Part shown: piece by piece, positions 1-11,800 of the stretch | How positions within the stretch are numbered: position 1 is the first letter of the stretch | Layout: the number at the start of each line of letters is the position of its first letter | Origin: Anadara kagoshimensis | Taxonomy: Eukaryota > Mollusca > Bivalvia > Arcoida > Arcidae | DNA: 64,000 bases | Assembly (NCBI GenBank): GCA_021292105.1 | Contig: CM037861.1 | Span: forward strand, 49,971,920-50,035,919 | Direction: 5' to 3' | Program-made: the position numbers and the translations under genes | Notes under the pieces: generated by a model | What the model was told of the DNA's origin: nothing | What the model saw: the letters and a program-made list of their open reading frames with translations, nothing else | Database searches by the model: none

Positions 1-75
1 CAAGATCATATCGGAAAGGTCAAGGTCGTGGGGAAACATAAAATGTTCTGTCGGGGATATTTCGCTCTCACGATG

Positions 76-178
76 CAGTTCTAGTTTCATAAGCAATACA
101 TATCTCGTCCACTCGCTAGCCAAGCTTCGACTTTTATTCGTCAGCTCAGTGTTAAACTTTTGACAGGTCTGTACTGTA
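76..178. mobile_element. Family C MITE, right-end piece at window edge
   Basis: TCAGCTCAGTGTTAAAC followed by GACAGGTCTGTACTGTA matches the right end of family C. The left part is diverged or outside the window. Confidence 0.55.
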
Positions 179-847
179 CTCTACCAAAACTTTAAGTTTG
201 ATCATTAAGCCGCTGATCAGTTTATTCGTTTAAAAGAACTTCGCTACAGGCAGTAATTTTTACAGTAATTAAAGTGTGTCCTAAAACTAATTGTCTCAAC
301 TTGAAAAGCAGTCCTGATTTAGACATTTCCATGACTACGTGCGTGTTTCTTTGTTTTATGGTAGTTCGTATCTTCAAAAAACGTGTTTTTTTACTAATGA
401 TATTGACCACTGAGCACTCGAGGCCCTTAACCATTTATAAGTACTATATTTCCAAGATCTTGTACTGGATGTTTAGCATCATCCACAATTGTATTCCAAT
501 TCAGAGTTTAAAATAATGGAAAAATCAACATCAGAAATCATAAATATAAATTTCCAACGTACACTTAATCTTGGATATTTCTAAATTTATCACAATGTTA
601 CAATATGTTATTATTTTTATAATTTTTTCAAGATGACATTTTCATTTGGAAATCGGGTAACCGATTTCTCATTTTCAGACAGACGTCTTTTTAGCAAAAA
701 AATCCAAAAAGAATACATGATGTCTCAGCGAGTTTATTAGTTTATTAAAGAATACTGACATGGCCAGATTTCCCAAGCTATTTCTAGTCTGATAGTCCAT
801 GTCTTGGCTTTTAATACATATACAAAAACTGAAATCAGACTTACAGA

Positions 848-850
<3 letters not shown>
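179..850. other. No gene or clear repeat seen
   Basis: AT-rich; only chance short frames on both strands. Confidence 0.5.
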
Positions 851-896
<46 letters not shown>

Positions 897-909
897 TGTG
901 TGTGTGTGT
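851..909. repeat. (CT)n(TG)n microsatellite
   Basis: CT run 851-892, then TG run 893-909. Confidence 0.95.
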
Positions 910-1409
910 CACAATTAGGTCTATATATATATATAAATTACACTTTGTTATCCAAATTCAAATACAGTCTCAAGAGGAATGTAAAAAATTTGAAAATTGG
1001 CAAATTACAAGTAAGGTTAATCACGTGAACACATGGCACAAGGGAATTGAGGCCGGATGCCCTGAAAGGGTACACCTCCTATATATCTTGGTTAACTACA
1101 TTCTCAAATGTAAAATTAAAATTTAAAATTAAAGGAACATATGAAATATATACCTAGGATAATTTTGGACACAGAAACACCATATTGGTGAAGAAATTAT
1201 CAGTTGTACAAAGTCCGCGAAGTGAGAACAAGCACTACCATATCGTATTCAGTATGGCATCTAGCGGTATTGCAGTTGTTTAGTAGTCCAGAACGTCTTA
1301 TTCAATTGGAAACCATTTGTCGTTAATTACGCTTTAAAACTTAAAAAATATTATCCTAATTCCATGTTATACCAGCACTTCGAAAGATAACACTTGCACG
1401 TATAAAGAA
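910..1409. other. No gene seen
   Basis: A small family-A-like piece (about 1009-1085: GTTAATCACGTGAACACATG, CCGGATGCCCTGAAAGGG) is the only structure found. Confidence 0.4.
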
Positions 1410-1675
1410 CTAGAAAAACTGTGAGCCACAAGCTCACAAAAAATACCCCCCGCTCCCCCACATAAAAAATCCATCGGATCAAAGTTTTAAATAGGAGGTG
1501 CACATCTACATTATATCACAAAGATTGTGCGAAAGTTTCATGAAAATCCATTGAAGGGTTTAGGAGGAGTTGCCGATAAGAGATAGGTACCTAAGGTGTA
1601 ACGGAAGGACGAAAGGACGGACGGACACCCTTATCACTATATACCCCCACTTTTTAAGAGGTGGGGTATAAAAAA
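1410..1675 (+). repeat. Interspersed repeat with GAAGGACGGACGG and GGTGGGGTATAAAA end
   Basis: Blocks AAAGTTTCATGAAAATCCAT, AGGAGTTGCCGATAAGAG, GGACGGACGGACACCC and TACCCCCACTTTTTAAGAGG. I recognise it as a common bivalve interspersed repeat; class not assigned. Confidence 0.6.
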
Positions 1676-2841
1676 GACGAATATAAATAATATTGTTTAG
1701 TCTGGAGAGAAAGGGTCTGTAAACTACCAAAATTGCGACAGTGTCAGGTGAAAGATGATGTTATATATGATACTAACATATAATCAAAACCATATAAATC
1801 ATAAGACGTATATTGTAGTGAAGAACAAGTAGATATATTTATTATATACATATCATATTTTTGTTAAGGAAGTGTTTGTAATATAGGATATGTTTTCTGA
1901 TATATAGACGAACAATTGACATCGTTTAGTTTTTTAGAAAATGGTTCTTGATGTCTTTTGTCAATATTTGTTTCACCACAAATACATTTGTCGCAGTTTT
2001 TTCAAGAAATGATTTTGTCAAAGTCATTTATTATAATTACTGGATGTTTTGCCATTAAAAAAACAGAAGTGGGAATATTGTTTGACATGAACTTTTGTTC
2101 AGACAATACATTTATATCCACTATAATATACTAGTTGATAATACTGACGTAATTTTAATTATGGGAATTATCATTTTTCAGAATATTCAGTATTTTCAGT
2201 ATTTTTTGTCAAGGTTGATTTTAGTAATTTAGTTGTTTTCTGTGGATTTTCAAAGCGAAAAAATTATAATTATTTGATTAGACTCATATCCATGATACTA
2301 GATAACAATACTTTCTGTCTAGTGTTATATTTTTTCATCACTTGAAAATGTTCATATATGGATATTACTTTATTAAATTTAAACAGAAAACATCCCATAT
2401 AACAATGCGAATCCTTTATACTTGGAGAAGGCGATGTGAATCCTTGATACCATTTTACCATAGTGATGGAGTCCTTTGCATTTAGGTCATAGTGATGGAG
2501 TCCTTTTACTTGCTGTTGGTGAAACACAAAGCAACACTACAGTCGCGAAGACCAAGAAATGCCACTTGTTAAACATTTGACAGAGAAATCAACATTTGAT
2601 TAAAACACTTACAAATCTCTTTCCTGTAATGAAATAAACCATCGATTTATATTATTCAAAGTGCATATGACAAACCCACAAAACCCAGACAGAAAAGTAT
2701 GTACTGTGAACAGAGAGTACAGAATACAGATGATTGGTACCAGGGGCAATAATAAAATCATGACAAATCAAAATTTAAATAGAGACACGTCAGGCTTAGA
2801 AGCCCATTTAAGGTTAAGAAGTATATGTGTAATTGCAAATG
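1676..2841. other. No gene seen
   Basis: AT-rich. A short repeated phrase, CATAGTGATGGAGTCCTTT (2457-2505, two copies), is the only local structure. Confidence 0.4.
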
Positions 2842-3130
2842 GACTCAGTAGACAATAATTGTGTATTATTGTAGGAAACTTGTCAAAATATCCTACTAGT
2901 TAAAATCTGAAATTCCTTAAAAACTAAAGTATACTCCCTCATGTAAAGTATTTCCTTAGCCGCAGTATAGATTTTGAAATAATATTTTGGGTATCTTTGC
3001 ACAAAATTTGGTTTCTTGGTTTCACAATTTTTATCCAAGCACTACTTATGAGGAATTGTATTCCAAAACGGCCATCTAGTGCTGTAAAATTAAAACTGGT
3101 AATAATATGTAATTTTATTATATTAACGTA
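2842..3130 (+). repeat. Ribozyme-bearing repeat unit, representative copy
   Basis: A ~280-bp unit shared with 4702-4965, 23395-23675, 13025-13320 (-), 28470-28700 (-), 44180-44405 and shorter pieces. It starts ACTCAGTAGRCAAT in the first two, has an internal GTTAAAATCTGAAA block, then TTTCACAATTTTGGTCC, the hammerhead, and ends GCTGTAAAATTAA. Hammerheads in animal repeats are known from Penelope-like elements and retrozymes; no coding sequence is seen here, so these are non-autonomous copies or relics. Confidence 0.7.
3038..3083 (+). ncRNA. Hammerhead ribozyme relic A
   Basis: Stem I arms AGCACTA/TAGTGCT are a perfect 7-bp match, and stem II GGAAT/ATTCC is intact. The core is damaged: CTTATGA for CTGATGA, and CAAAA for CGAAA. 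Sits at the 3' end of a ~280-bp repeat unit (about 2842-3130). Confidence 0.75.
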
Positions 3131-3183
3131 ATAGAATGAACGTGCAGATTCTTTAAACAATATTTTTTACAATTTAAAAAATC

Positions 3184-3397
3184 CTACACATTTAATTTTG
3201 CGTGTACTTTTTTCAAACTATATGAAATTTAGAATATCCGCATTGTTAAATTTCTGCATGTTTTAACATGCGCTGTAACACATTACACACACATGTTATA
3301 CATGTATAATTTTCGCTCCGTCTTATTTTTCGTGCAAAACAAACAACCGCGAAATAAGCGAAAATAAGTACACCGCGAAAAAAATACGTTTACAGTA
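3184..3397. mobile_element. MITE family E copy (ends TACTGTAAACGTATTT)
   Basis: Right end CGCGAAAAAAATACGTTTACAGTA is clear; left end decayed (TTTAATTTTGCGTGTAC). The interior block CGCGAAATAAGCGAAAAT is shared with the other copies. Confidence 0.6.
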
Positions 3398-4015
3398 TAC
3401 AAACACAGACAGCATTAAAGAAACGAGTCTATTTGTAATTCAGTTAATCTATATTTTTCTTGTTAATCTTATATTATCATTATATATTTACGAAACGAAA
3501 AGAAAATGCAACTTCTTTAAACTTTTTTTTTTAATTTAAAAAATCCTACACATGAAAACTCTACCAACACAAGATGAGTCTATTTGTTATTCAGCAAATC
3601 TATATGTCTTGTTGATCTTATATTAGTATTATCTAATTTGTACGTTTAGTCTGTTGATGTAAATTAGATGTCATAGTTGTCGATATTTCCGTGAACTAAG
3701 TGAAATCCCACAGTGTTTTTCGGGACAGTCGGACATTTATCTGTCTATGACAAGACACGTCTGTACCTATTGACATTTCTTACTACATCTGAAATAAATA
3801 TCTTGTTCTAATTAGGAATTAAATAAGTCTGTTTTTCTGTCGTAAATAGAAAAATAGTTGTGTTATGCTGAAATAACGAAGATGAATTATAAATTATTTC
3901 GTTGAATTTAGATGTTAATTTTAGCTACGTTTGTATACAGTTCATGATAGCAATTTTATCACTGACAAGTACAAAATACTACGACGAAGTTTAAAAAACG
4001 TCTTAATATATTAAG
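3398..4015. other. No gene seen
   Basis: Low-complexity AT-rich sequence leading into the palindrome at 4016. Confidence 0.4.
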
Positions 4016-4213
4016 AATGACCATCACTTTATTAATCTTTCTTTTCTTTTGATATTTTTCAATCTTGATGAAAGTTTGATTTAATTAAATCAAACTTTCT
4101 TCAAGATTTAAAAATATCAAAATCTTGAAGAAAGTTTGATTTAATTAAATCAAACTTTCATCAAGATTGAAAAATATCAAAAGAAAAGAAAGATTAATAA
4201 AGTGATGGTCATT
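4016..4213. repeat. 198-bp palindrome with 94-bp perfect arms
   Basis: Arms 4016-4109 and 4120-4213 are exact reverse complements around a ~10-base centre. Each arm also holds a smaller palindrome (AAAGTTTGATTTAATTAAAT and its continuation). Outside the arms symmetry stops at once. It directly precedes the conserved ACAATTTTGGTCC flank of relic B. Confidence 0.95.
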
Positions 4214-4227
4214 ACAATTTTGGTCCA

Positions 4228-4273
4228 AGCACCACTGATGAGGAATTATATTCCGAAACGGCCGTCTAATTAG
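4228..4273 (+). ncRNA. Hammerhead ribozyme relic B (best-preserved core)
   Basis: Core CTGATGA, stem II GGAAT/ATTCC, CGAAAC and cleavage triplet GTC are all intact, but stem I is lost on the 3' side (TAATTAG instead of TAGTGCT). The 5' part of its repeat unit is replaced by the 198-bp palindrome ending at 4213. Confidence 0.75.
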
Positions 4274-4915
4274 TAAATTTAACACTAGTATTGTCGCACA
4301 CAATTTACTGAGAGAAAATAAGTACTTTTATAATGGTATGAAACCGTTTTAGACAATTGTTCCCAAATATATAATTATTACTATAAAATCAATCGGAGAA
4401 ATGAATTGCGGCATGGGTGAAAACATTATTGTGTCCGAACGAGGTTGATCAACACACGCAAATTACATTAGCAAAAAAATTCAATCCAATGTATTGCCTT
4501 CTGAGTTTGATAATAACCTTGGAACCATTATGTTTCCTTATAGAATGTGGATCGGCCCAATCAAAAAGACTTATTCCATTTTGTCCTCATTTAAGCTACT
4601 TTAAAGTACATCAGGAACGACTGTCAAAAGGAAATGAAAATATAACTTACAACAACTGAGCCAGAATCTCTGCTGGTGAATGTTTCCTCGATGATATCAC
4701 AAACTCAGTAGGCAATACTTTTGTACTGTCAGAAATATACAATTTTCTAAATTTACCTCTACATGTAGTTAAAATCTGAAAAATCCTTAAAAAAACCTAA
4801 GATATACTACCGCATGCAAGATGTTTCCTAGGCTGAGATTGGTTGAGTATGTATGTTTTGGTTATTTGGAATTTTTTCAATTACTTTAAAGTGTTAGTTT
4901 CACAATTTTGGCCCA

Positions 4916-4961
4916 AGCACTATTGATGAGGAAATGTATTCCGAAACGGTCGTCTATATGT
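4916..4961 (+). ncRNA. Hammerhead ribozyme relic C
   Basis: Core TTGATGA (first C changed), CGAAAC and GTC present, stem II GGAA/TTCC kept; stem I mostly lost. Ends a full-length repeat unit starting near 4702. Confidence 0.7.
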
Positions 4962-5232
4962 TAGATTGCAAATATTCTATAATAGTTTTATTTATATCTT
5001 TACTCTGATAGTGTTACCGATACTGAAAAATAACCATGTTACCTTTGATTAAATTAATCATACTAAATTTCGAGAATTCATCTATGTCATCTACCCTAGT
5101 GAGCTTGAAACGAAAGATACGACTGGTTAAAAAAGTATGCTTTCATATATGAACTTAAACCTCAATTATGATATAAAAGAGGACTTAATTTGAAATTAGT
5201 AGAAGCGTGATAACTTCAATTTTTCTTTTTTT

Positions 5233-5402
5233 AGGTAGCAATATACCTGCTTCTCCTTCTTATGGAGTATTCATTTCCGGAACACCTGACCTTTATTCCC
5301 TGGTGGAAGTTCAGATGATTCACTGAATTGTCAATTTCAAAGTTTTTACTTCTCATTTGGGGTTGTGATTTGGACATGGATTGATAAGTGTGTTTCTTTT
5401 TA
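5233..5402 (-). repeat. Family A copy, middle deleted
   Basis: The tail piece (CCTGCTTCTCC) joins directly to the GGGAAGTGAG-to-head part; the AGCTAGCT/CACGTG block is missing. Confidence 0.65.
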
Positions 5403-6778
5403 TTGGCACCTCATCATTGACTGTGCTTGTTGAAGACTAAAAAATGTAGAGGTAATTCATATATTATTCCAAAGAAGTAGTGGTTTATTTTAAAGCATTG
5501 TTTACAGTCAAACATGTCTATAAAGACCACCCGAGAGAACCAGTAAAAGTGGTCTTTATATACAGGTTCAAATAATATAAATAAAGAACAATTGGGATAC
5601 AATTCTACTGGCTTTTGTAAGCAGGTGATTCTTATATAGAGGTGGCCTTTAAGGGAATTTGGACTGCATATATAATGTAGTTTATGTGATATAATTCACT
5701 TCAATGGTAATTATTTACAAGCTAATCTGATGTGAATTTTGCCAATTGAATGTAACACTGAAAGCTTCTTTTGAGAAAAATAAATCTATCTGGTTTTATC
5801 ATTCGAGTGTATCTAGAAATTAAATGTCTCACCATTTATTGATGAATTAAGAATGTCATTATTGGACGTATTCGGGTTTTATTCCTCTTCACAAGATGAT
5901 ACAGAAACGCCATTAGTAATAAAGATAACATACCCACAGATAATATATCATGTCTGAACAGTATAATAATACTAATGACATCAAATATAAACATATCAGG
6001 CAATTAACACGATCTTGAACCTGTCTCTCTCAAGGTCACAGACACAAGACAACGCATTAAGGCAAACATCCATATCCATGATACAACTAGAAGTGTTTTA
6101 CAAAGAATTCAAAGCTTAGCCATTTCGCACATAATTCATCCATTCAGTTTTCAGAACAATAGCGTCATTAACTCTCTTACCTACTGATCACAGCTGCTTG
6201 TTGAAGCTTAATTTGTTTTATGTTATGACGGCTTTACCAGTTGTTGTAACAATATCCCACTGGACGGAATCTACAAAAAAGAAATCCATTTTCAATATTT
6301 AGGTTTTCACATAACAATATAGCACTTAGCCCCAAGGATCCTTTTTACATTAGGGAATTCCAATAAAATGAAATAACGATTATTTGTCATGCCAAATCAT
6401 AAGATTTATGTTTAATTTTGCCGTCCTTTAATCTAGACAAAGTTGTTGTTACTGTAGTGATTTTGTGTATTTTACTTTATCTTTTCTTTATCACTGTTAT
6501 TTAGGGGTTTTATATATATTGTTTTGTTTGTATGATAATGTCTGTTGTTATCTGGATTGCGATCCTGGATTTACTTTGCTTGACAAAAGCAAGGGTAACC
6601 AAAATCATAAATGAACAAAAGAAGCGATATAATAATACAAACGTTTATTAATTTAATGTTGTTTAACAACACTTTTTTGCTATTTGTGATAATCAAGAGA
6701 AAATCATATTATTAAGACACAAACACAACGGTGCTTGTTTCAATGACAAACCTAACTTTAAGTAGAAACGTACTAATT
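5403..6778. other. No gene seen
   Basis: A probable interspersed repeat around 5505-5660 (CTATAAAGACCACCCGAGAG, TGGTCTTTATA, AGGTGGCCTTTAAGGG); the remainder is featureless. Confidence 0.4.
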
Positions 6779-7440
6779 ATGTTAAACACGCACGAGGGCG
6801 GCGTAACGCCGAATAGCGGTGTTGTCACATAAACGTGTTCCAACATGTCTATGCTGGGAATTTCAACCCATAAAGAAGACGCTTTTATGCAGCAAAAAAG
6901 CTACCTTTCGCCGCATAAATTCTCAATTGTCACCGTCGACATCATCATAAATGCCACTACCACCGTTTTGTCGAGATACAGGCACTTTTTATGATCCATA
7001 CTAAGTTGTTAAAATTAGCCCCTTTTATGTGTCGAAAAGGCACCCTTGCGCCGCATATAAGCACGTTGAAGTTTTGAACGCCGCCGCATAAACGTGGGCG
7101 ACCTCTTTATGCATTGAAATTCCCTGCATAGACGTTAACGGTGTGTTTATGTGGCTACACAGCTATGTGGCGTTACAGGGCCGGGTAGGAACCTCTTGCT
7201 TAGCTAGCTACAACCTCCACGTGTAGAAATCAAAATTGGAAGTGAAAAAAACATTGAGCTACATGTATGTGACATCAAATATTTCAAGGATAATTTTTCC
7301 ATATAGAGACCTCATACTCTCAACTCAACAATATTGTGATGACAGCCATAAAATTTCTTGATAAACTTATGCTTGCAATATCCCCGTGTTTACAATTTAT
7401 TTCTAAGCAGTTTACTACGTTGGATAATGAGAATGTAAAC
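6779..7440 (+). repeat. Family A copy split by a MITE
   Basis: Left piece 6779-6802, right piece from 7177 (GCCGGGTAGGAACCTCTTGC, TTAGCTAGCTACAACC, CCACGTGTAGAAATCAAAAT) to about 7440; the MITE 6803-7176 lies between. Confidence 0.7.
6803..7176. mobile_element. 374-bp MITE, terminal inverted repeats starting GTAACGCC
   Basis: Termini GTAACGCC/GGCGTTAC, with matching arms further in (for example TATGCTGGGAATTTCAA against TTGAAATTCCCTGCATA). Rich in ATAAA, CGCCGCATAAA and related blocks. It sits inside a family A copy: TTAAACACG on the left and GCCGGGTAGGAACCTC on the right are adjacent in that family. Confidence 0.8.
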
Positions 7441-7649
7441 TTTTAGATAGAAAAATTAGAATTTTGTTACTTCTTCCATTTCTAAATGTCAAAAAGATTG
7501 CATTATATAAAATTTAACATTTTACAACCGATTACCTTTTAAAATTACAATTTCCTTCTGGAAAACCAGAGCAATTATAAAAGTTGGGGTTATACCTCCC
7601 ATCAAGTGTTTGACTTATATCGAGACGTCACTAGTTATACGTAAAGTCG

Positions 7650-7905
7650 CAGGAATTTTTAACCGTTCAGTGCTCTCAGTGCAATGTACTAGAAGGGTTT
7701 TAACGTGCTGCGCCTGTGGTGACCCGGGGCATACGTTTTTAAGGTTTGTTCCAAGTACCCCGTGATTTTCATTTCTAAATGCAAAGTGCTCGTCGAAAGA
7801 CTACCTAAGTCACTACCTATTTTCAAGTCTCGATCAGAGCTGACCGAGGTTCGAACCCACGGTCTCCCACATACGGAGCGAGTACTCTACCAACTGTGAA
7901 CCATC
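7650..7905 (-). mobile_element. tRNA-derived SINE
   Basis: Minus strand. Head CAGTTGGTAGAGTACTCGCT, then B box GGGTTCGAACC, then body GAGACTTGAAAATAGGTAGTG and GCACTTTGCATTTAGAAATG. The head at its high-coordinate end fixes the strand. Confidence 0.8.
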
Positions 7906-8157
7906 CATTACCAATAAGAAATGTTGAAGTATTTGGACAACATTGTTCTTTGTTGTATGTCAGGTTTCTATGGTTTATGTAATTTGCTCGTATAGCAATT
8001 ATGTTGCAAATAACCCCTATATTGCATTCAATATTAGGAAAACGGGTGGTTCCACTGTTTGTTACATTTCTAACGAAAGGAGAGATAACTCTTATGGTTT
8101 TAGCAAAAAATAATCATTAAGCAACATTTCACGATCCACGTCCCATATACCACACGA

Positions 8158-8410
8158 AAGAACGGCTTAGTATGTACACGAGCGCCAACTTCCACGTAAA
8201 GGGTTTAGGGTTCGAACCTCACTCGGGACTTGGAAATTTTCTGAGATGATTTCCATCTTCTACTCATACTAGAGCTATAAAAAGCTCAATACTAGAATAG
8301 TCTTTCGGATTAGATCCCGTGTCTCAGTGCACGCTAAAGACACGAAAAAGAGAAGGTCACATTTGCCCGTTACAGAGGACGCTTATAACTAAAAGTGACC
8401 GAGGTAGGTT
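8158..8410 (+). mobile_element. tRNA-derived SINE, another family
   Basis: B box GGGTTCGAACCTC with a weak A box upstream (GGCTTAGTATGTACACGAGC), then AGTCTTTCGGATTAGATCCC, GTGTCTCAGTGCACGCTAAA and GACACG. The body differs from the 7650 and 62817 SINEs. Confidence 0.6.
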
Positions 8411-8696
8411 GTAATATTTTGTGTCGTATTTCAAGGACGAGGTCAATCTATCCAGCCATTAATATTTGATCTTGTATAGGACGTTACTATCTATAATAAG
8501 CTTTAATGTAAGTAATGAATCAGGAGAACAGACACAACAGTGACGTGCAAAAACCCCACCAGTGAATCATCCATAGTTACTGACTGAATCAGAAAATTCT
8601 TACAAATATGGATCGTCCTTAATATGGGCGATTGACCAAATGATAGCATAAACAAAACGTCAAAGAAAATAAAGTTATTATTTAAAGACATAAAAA

Positions 8697-9003
8697 TATA
8701 CATATGAAAAAATAACAAAATCCCCTATTTAGTACATTAAATTTTAATTGCTTAACCAAGGTCATTAAACGGTATCTTAAATTGATCAAATTCAACTGTT
8801 ATATACAATACAGACCTGTCTAAAGTTTAACACTGAGCTAACCAATTACATATACATATGAAAAAATAACAAAATCCCCTATTTAGTACATTAAATTTTA
8901 ATTGCTTAACCAAGGTCATTAAACGGTATCTTAAATTGATCAAATTCAACTGTTATATACAGTACAGACATGTCGAAAGTTTAACACTGAGCTAACCAAT
9001 TAG
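8697..9003. repeat. Tandem duplication, 154-bp period
   Basis: 8697-8850 and 8851-9003 are nearly identical (a few substitutions), so the event is recent. Both contain the first ~45 bp of the family C MITE end, but only the second continues into the full element. Confidence 0.9.
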
Positions 9004-9171
9004 TGCAGAAGAGTCGACTTATCCCGGTCACTTGTTAGCTATATATAGACAGCTTCTGTCTAATTTTTGGAAGCTTTTTTGGCACTTCTATCTGTATCTC
9101 AGCCACTTTACAACCGAGCTACGACTTTTCCCGTTAGCTCAGTGTTAAACTGTCGACAGATCTGTACTGTA
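8958..9171. mobile_element. 214-bp MITE (family C), termini TACAGTACAGAC
   Basis: Inverted ends of about 40 bp: TACAGTACAGACATGTCGA and onward (TTTAACACTGAGCTAAC) against GTTAGCTCAGTGTTAAAC...CTGTACTGTA. Other copies at 16768-16974, partly at 53260-53390 and at the left window edge. Confidence 0.8.
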
Positions 9172-9867
9172 CATGTATTATATAACCGATCTGTTGTAGC
9201 TACATGTACCTTTAAAACCTATAGAATCAAACATAAAAATAAGTTTCGCATGATTTTTTTTAATAACATGTACCTATAAAATCAAAACTAGTTGTCATGA
9301 TTTGATTTGGCATGGTTTAATTTTTTTTTTTTTTTTTTTTTTCATTTTTTTAATAATTATGTAACAAGAGTTTTAAATATAAAATTGTCTCGGCCGGATA
9401 AAAGGTATTTTGCAATAATCTTAATGGCGCCAACATATACATCCACTCCAAAACAACGTTAAAGAAATGTGTTGACCTCCTGAATGTTTTTAAATATTCG
9501 CAATTGTTATATAATAGTAATATATCATCCATGGTCTGGTATTTATTGAAAATTATAAAAAGACTCATTCATTTAGAAAATTTAATAAGTAAATTGAAGT
9601 AGCATTAATTTAAAATCCACTAAATTTGACAGAATTAGTCTTGAAAAAATAGAGGGATACAATAAGTAAGATGCCATAATAAAATTTATTCCGACATTTT
9701 GTTCATTGAAAACAACATTTTTTAAAAATTTTGCCTCGGTTTAATTATTTTACTAATTTTATTATTGTTTACAAATGTTCAAAAGCAAATTATTTTGCAA
9801 AATCTTCCATGTGAGTGAATACAATCTCATGTATTGTTCATTTTTGGAATGGGGATCATAGGTCATT

Positions 9868-9899
<32 letters not shown>

Positions 9900-10178
9900 T
9901 GCCAAGTGGTCACATTGTTAAGGTCCTAGTCGGGACCATATCTAACGAAACAAGAATGCAGAAATATTGTAGTTATTTATTTAAAAACGGCCCCATCTGA
10001 AAAATCCTAGAATTAATACTGGGTAAAAAAAGCCAAAACTTATTTCTCCGGGACGGAATCTGAAGGTCTAGTGGTACAAATGGGAGATGCACGTTTTGTA
10101 AGTTTGTTCACTGCAGAAAGATCACTTCGTATTTGTGCCTGTATATATTACTTTTGCTGCGTAGATAAGTCGCATATC
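9172..10178. other. No gene seen; two poly-T runs
   Basis: Poly-T at about 9321-9342 and 9870-9900, otherwise AT-rich unique-looking sequence. Confidence 0.5.
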
Positions 10179-10500
10179 TATGGTGTTCCGTTTGGGCTAA
10201 ATTTGCATTATCGCCCAGTCGACTTGAAAGCGAAGAAGCAAAGTTGCAAAGATACAATCGCGAAGTTGCGAAGATACGAAGATACGATCGCGAAGTTACG
10301 AAGAAACGATGGCGAAGGGGCGCCTTCAAAACTTTGCAACTTTCTCTTCAAAATTTCGCTCCTTCGCCATCGCATCTTCGCAATTTCGCTTCTTCGCCAT
10401 CTTATCTTCGCTTCTTCGTCATCGTATATTCGCAACTTCGTGTCCAGGTCGAAGGAGCGAAGGAGCGACAATGCCAATTTGGCCCTAACAGAACACCATA
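10179..10500. mobile_element. 322-bp fold-back MITE rich in GCGAAG/CTTCGC
   Basis: Termini TATGGTGTTC/GAACACCATA, arms continuing (GGGCTAAATTTGCATTATCGC-like against its complement). The interior is built of GCGAAGNTRCGAAGA-type blocks on the left and their complements on the right, so the whole element can fold on itself. The open frames here come from this repetition, not from a gene. Confidence 0.8.
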
Positions 10501-11052
10501 CATACTAGGTACAAGACTGCTCTTTTTTCATGAATCCCACGAGCAATCAATACCATAAACATAGACACAATTACACGTTGTTTACTAGAAACCGCTAGTC
10601 AAAATCCATATGAAGATAATATTTAATGATCAAAATAACTGATTTTTTCTAACTTAAAATACTATATAACTGTTTAAACCGTCATATCGTAACCCACTAC
10701 TATCTAAAAGTTCATAGTTTAAGATACAAATCTAGAACAAACAAAAGTTTAGGGTTATTTTACACTCATTTCTGAACTTTACACGACAATCTTTGTCTGT
10801 AATGATAAAAGACTAGGTAATGTTACCTAAATGTAAGCTATTACATCTATGACTGTTTTGTTTACATGACATTGCTATCTTTTAAACAATGAAGAATGAT
10901 ATTCAATCATAGAAAAACACTAGAATGTATAAATCAACGTTTTGTTCATAGAACTGAGTGACTCCAGTAAATTACTCGACTCACAGTATTTGTTGCCAAA
11001 AGCAACGTATATAGAAAACTTGAAGATAACCTATTGGTAATGTTGTTTGACA

Positions 11053-11095
11053 TGATGATGATAATGATGATGATGCTGTTATGATGATGATGCTG

Positions 11096-11190
<95 letters not shown>

Positions 11191-11219
11191 CGATGATGAT
11201 GATGATGATGATGATGATT
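11053..11219. repeat. (ATG)n microsatellite, about 167 bp
   Basis: Almost uninterrupted ATG/TGA trinucleotides; the poly-Ser frame across it on the minus strand is an artefact. Confidence 0.95.
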
Positions 11220-11800
11220 ATCAAGTGTCCGGACTGAGTAATTTTGATAAGTTTACTTAGATTTGCAGTCCAAAAATAACAGTTAATGTCGATGTAGCTA
11301 CAGTTACTCGACATACATTTGCTAACGTCGCCATCAAAACAATGTAAAATGATTGGTGAGTATCCGAAGTGACCACGGTGCTGAATGTCAAAAGTTAGAT
11401 GATGTCTAAATAAAACGCGCCATTTTTCTTCATACAGCATGTAACTTGACCATGGCTGCTTAATGAATAGTCATTAGAAGTACTGAAATGCGATGCAAAT
11501 CTTTAGGAAGTTGCACAGGACTCGTGTATCATATATTTCAGACGAACTAGTGTTTCATAAACCGCTCACCGTTATAAGCAACGTTATTGTCCTTTTTATG
11601 TTTTTCTTAATTTTTGTCGATTCTTTAATCTTTAACAGTTTTATGAACAGTATTTTTTAGGAAAGTACACTTCATGCACGTTTTAAGTAATATTTCAGAC
11701 GAGGTTGTATTTCATAAACCACTTTCTATTGTATAATGCGATATTGCCCTTTGTTTATCCCCTTAATTTTGCATCCCCAGTGCTCCAACAACTTGATATA

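Noticed and set aside
804..1126. Short frames across 800-1130
   Set aside because: Produced by the CT/TG microsatellite.
7832..7905. Functional tRNA gene on the minus strand
   Set aside because: A tRNA-like head of a SINE; no proper acceptor-stem pairing or 3' end.
10071..10508. 145-codon frame and overlapping frames on both strands
   Set aside because: All arise from the fold-back GCGAAG element; open frames on both strands reflect its symmetry.
10946..11440. 164-codon minus-strand frame with long poly-Ser and poly-Ile runs
   Set aside because: It is the (ATG)n microsatellite read through; flanks carry no coding signal.
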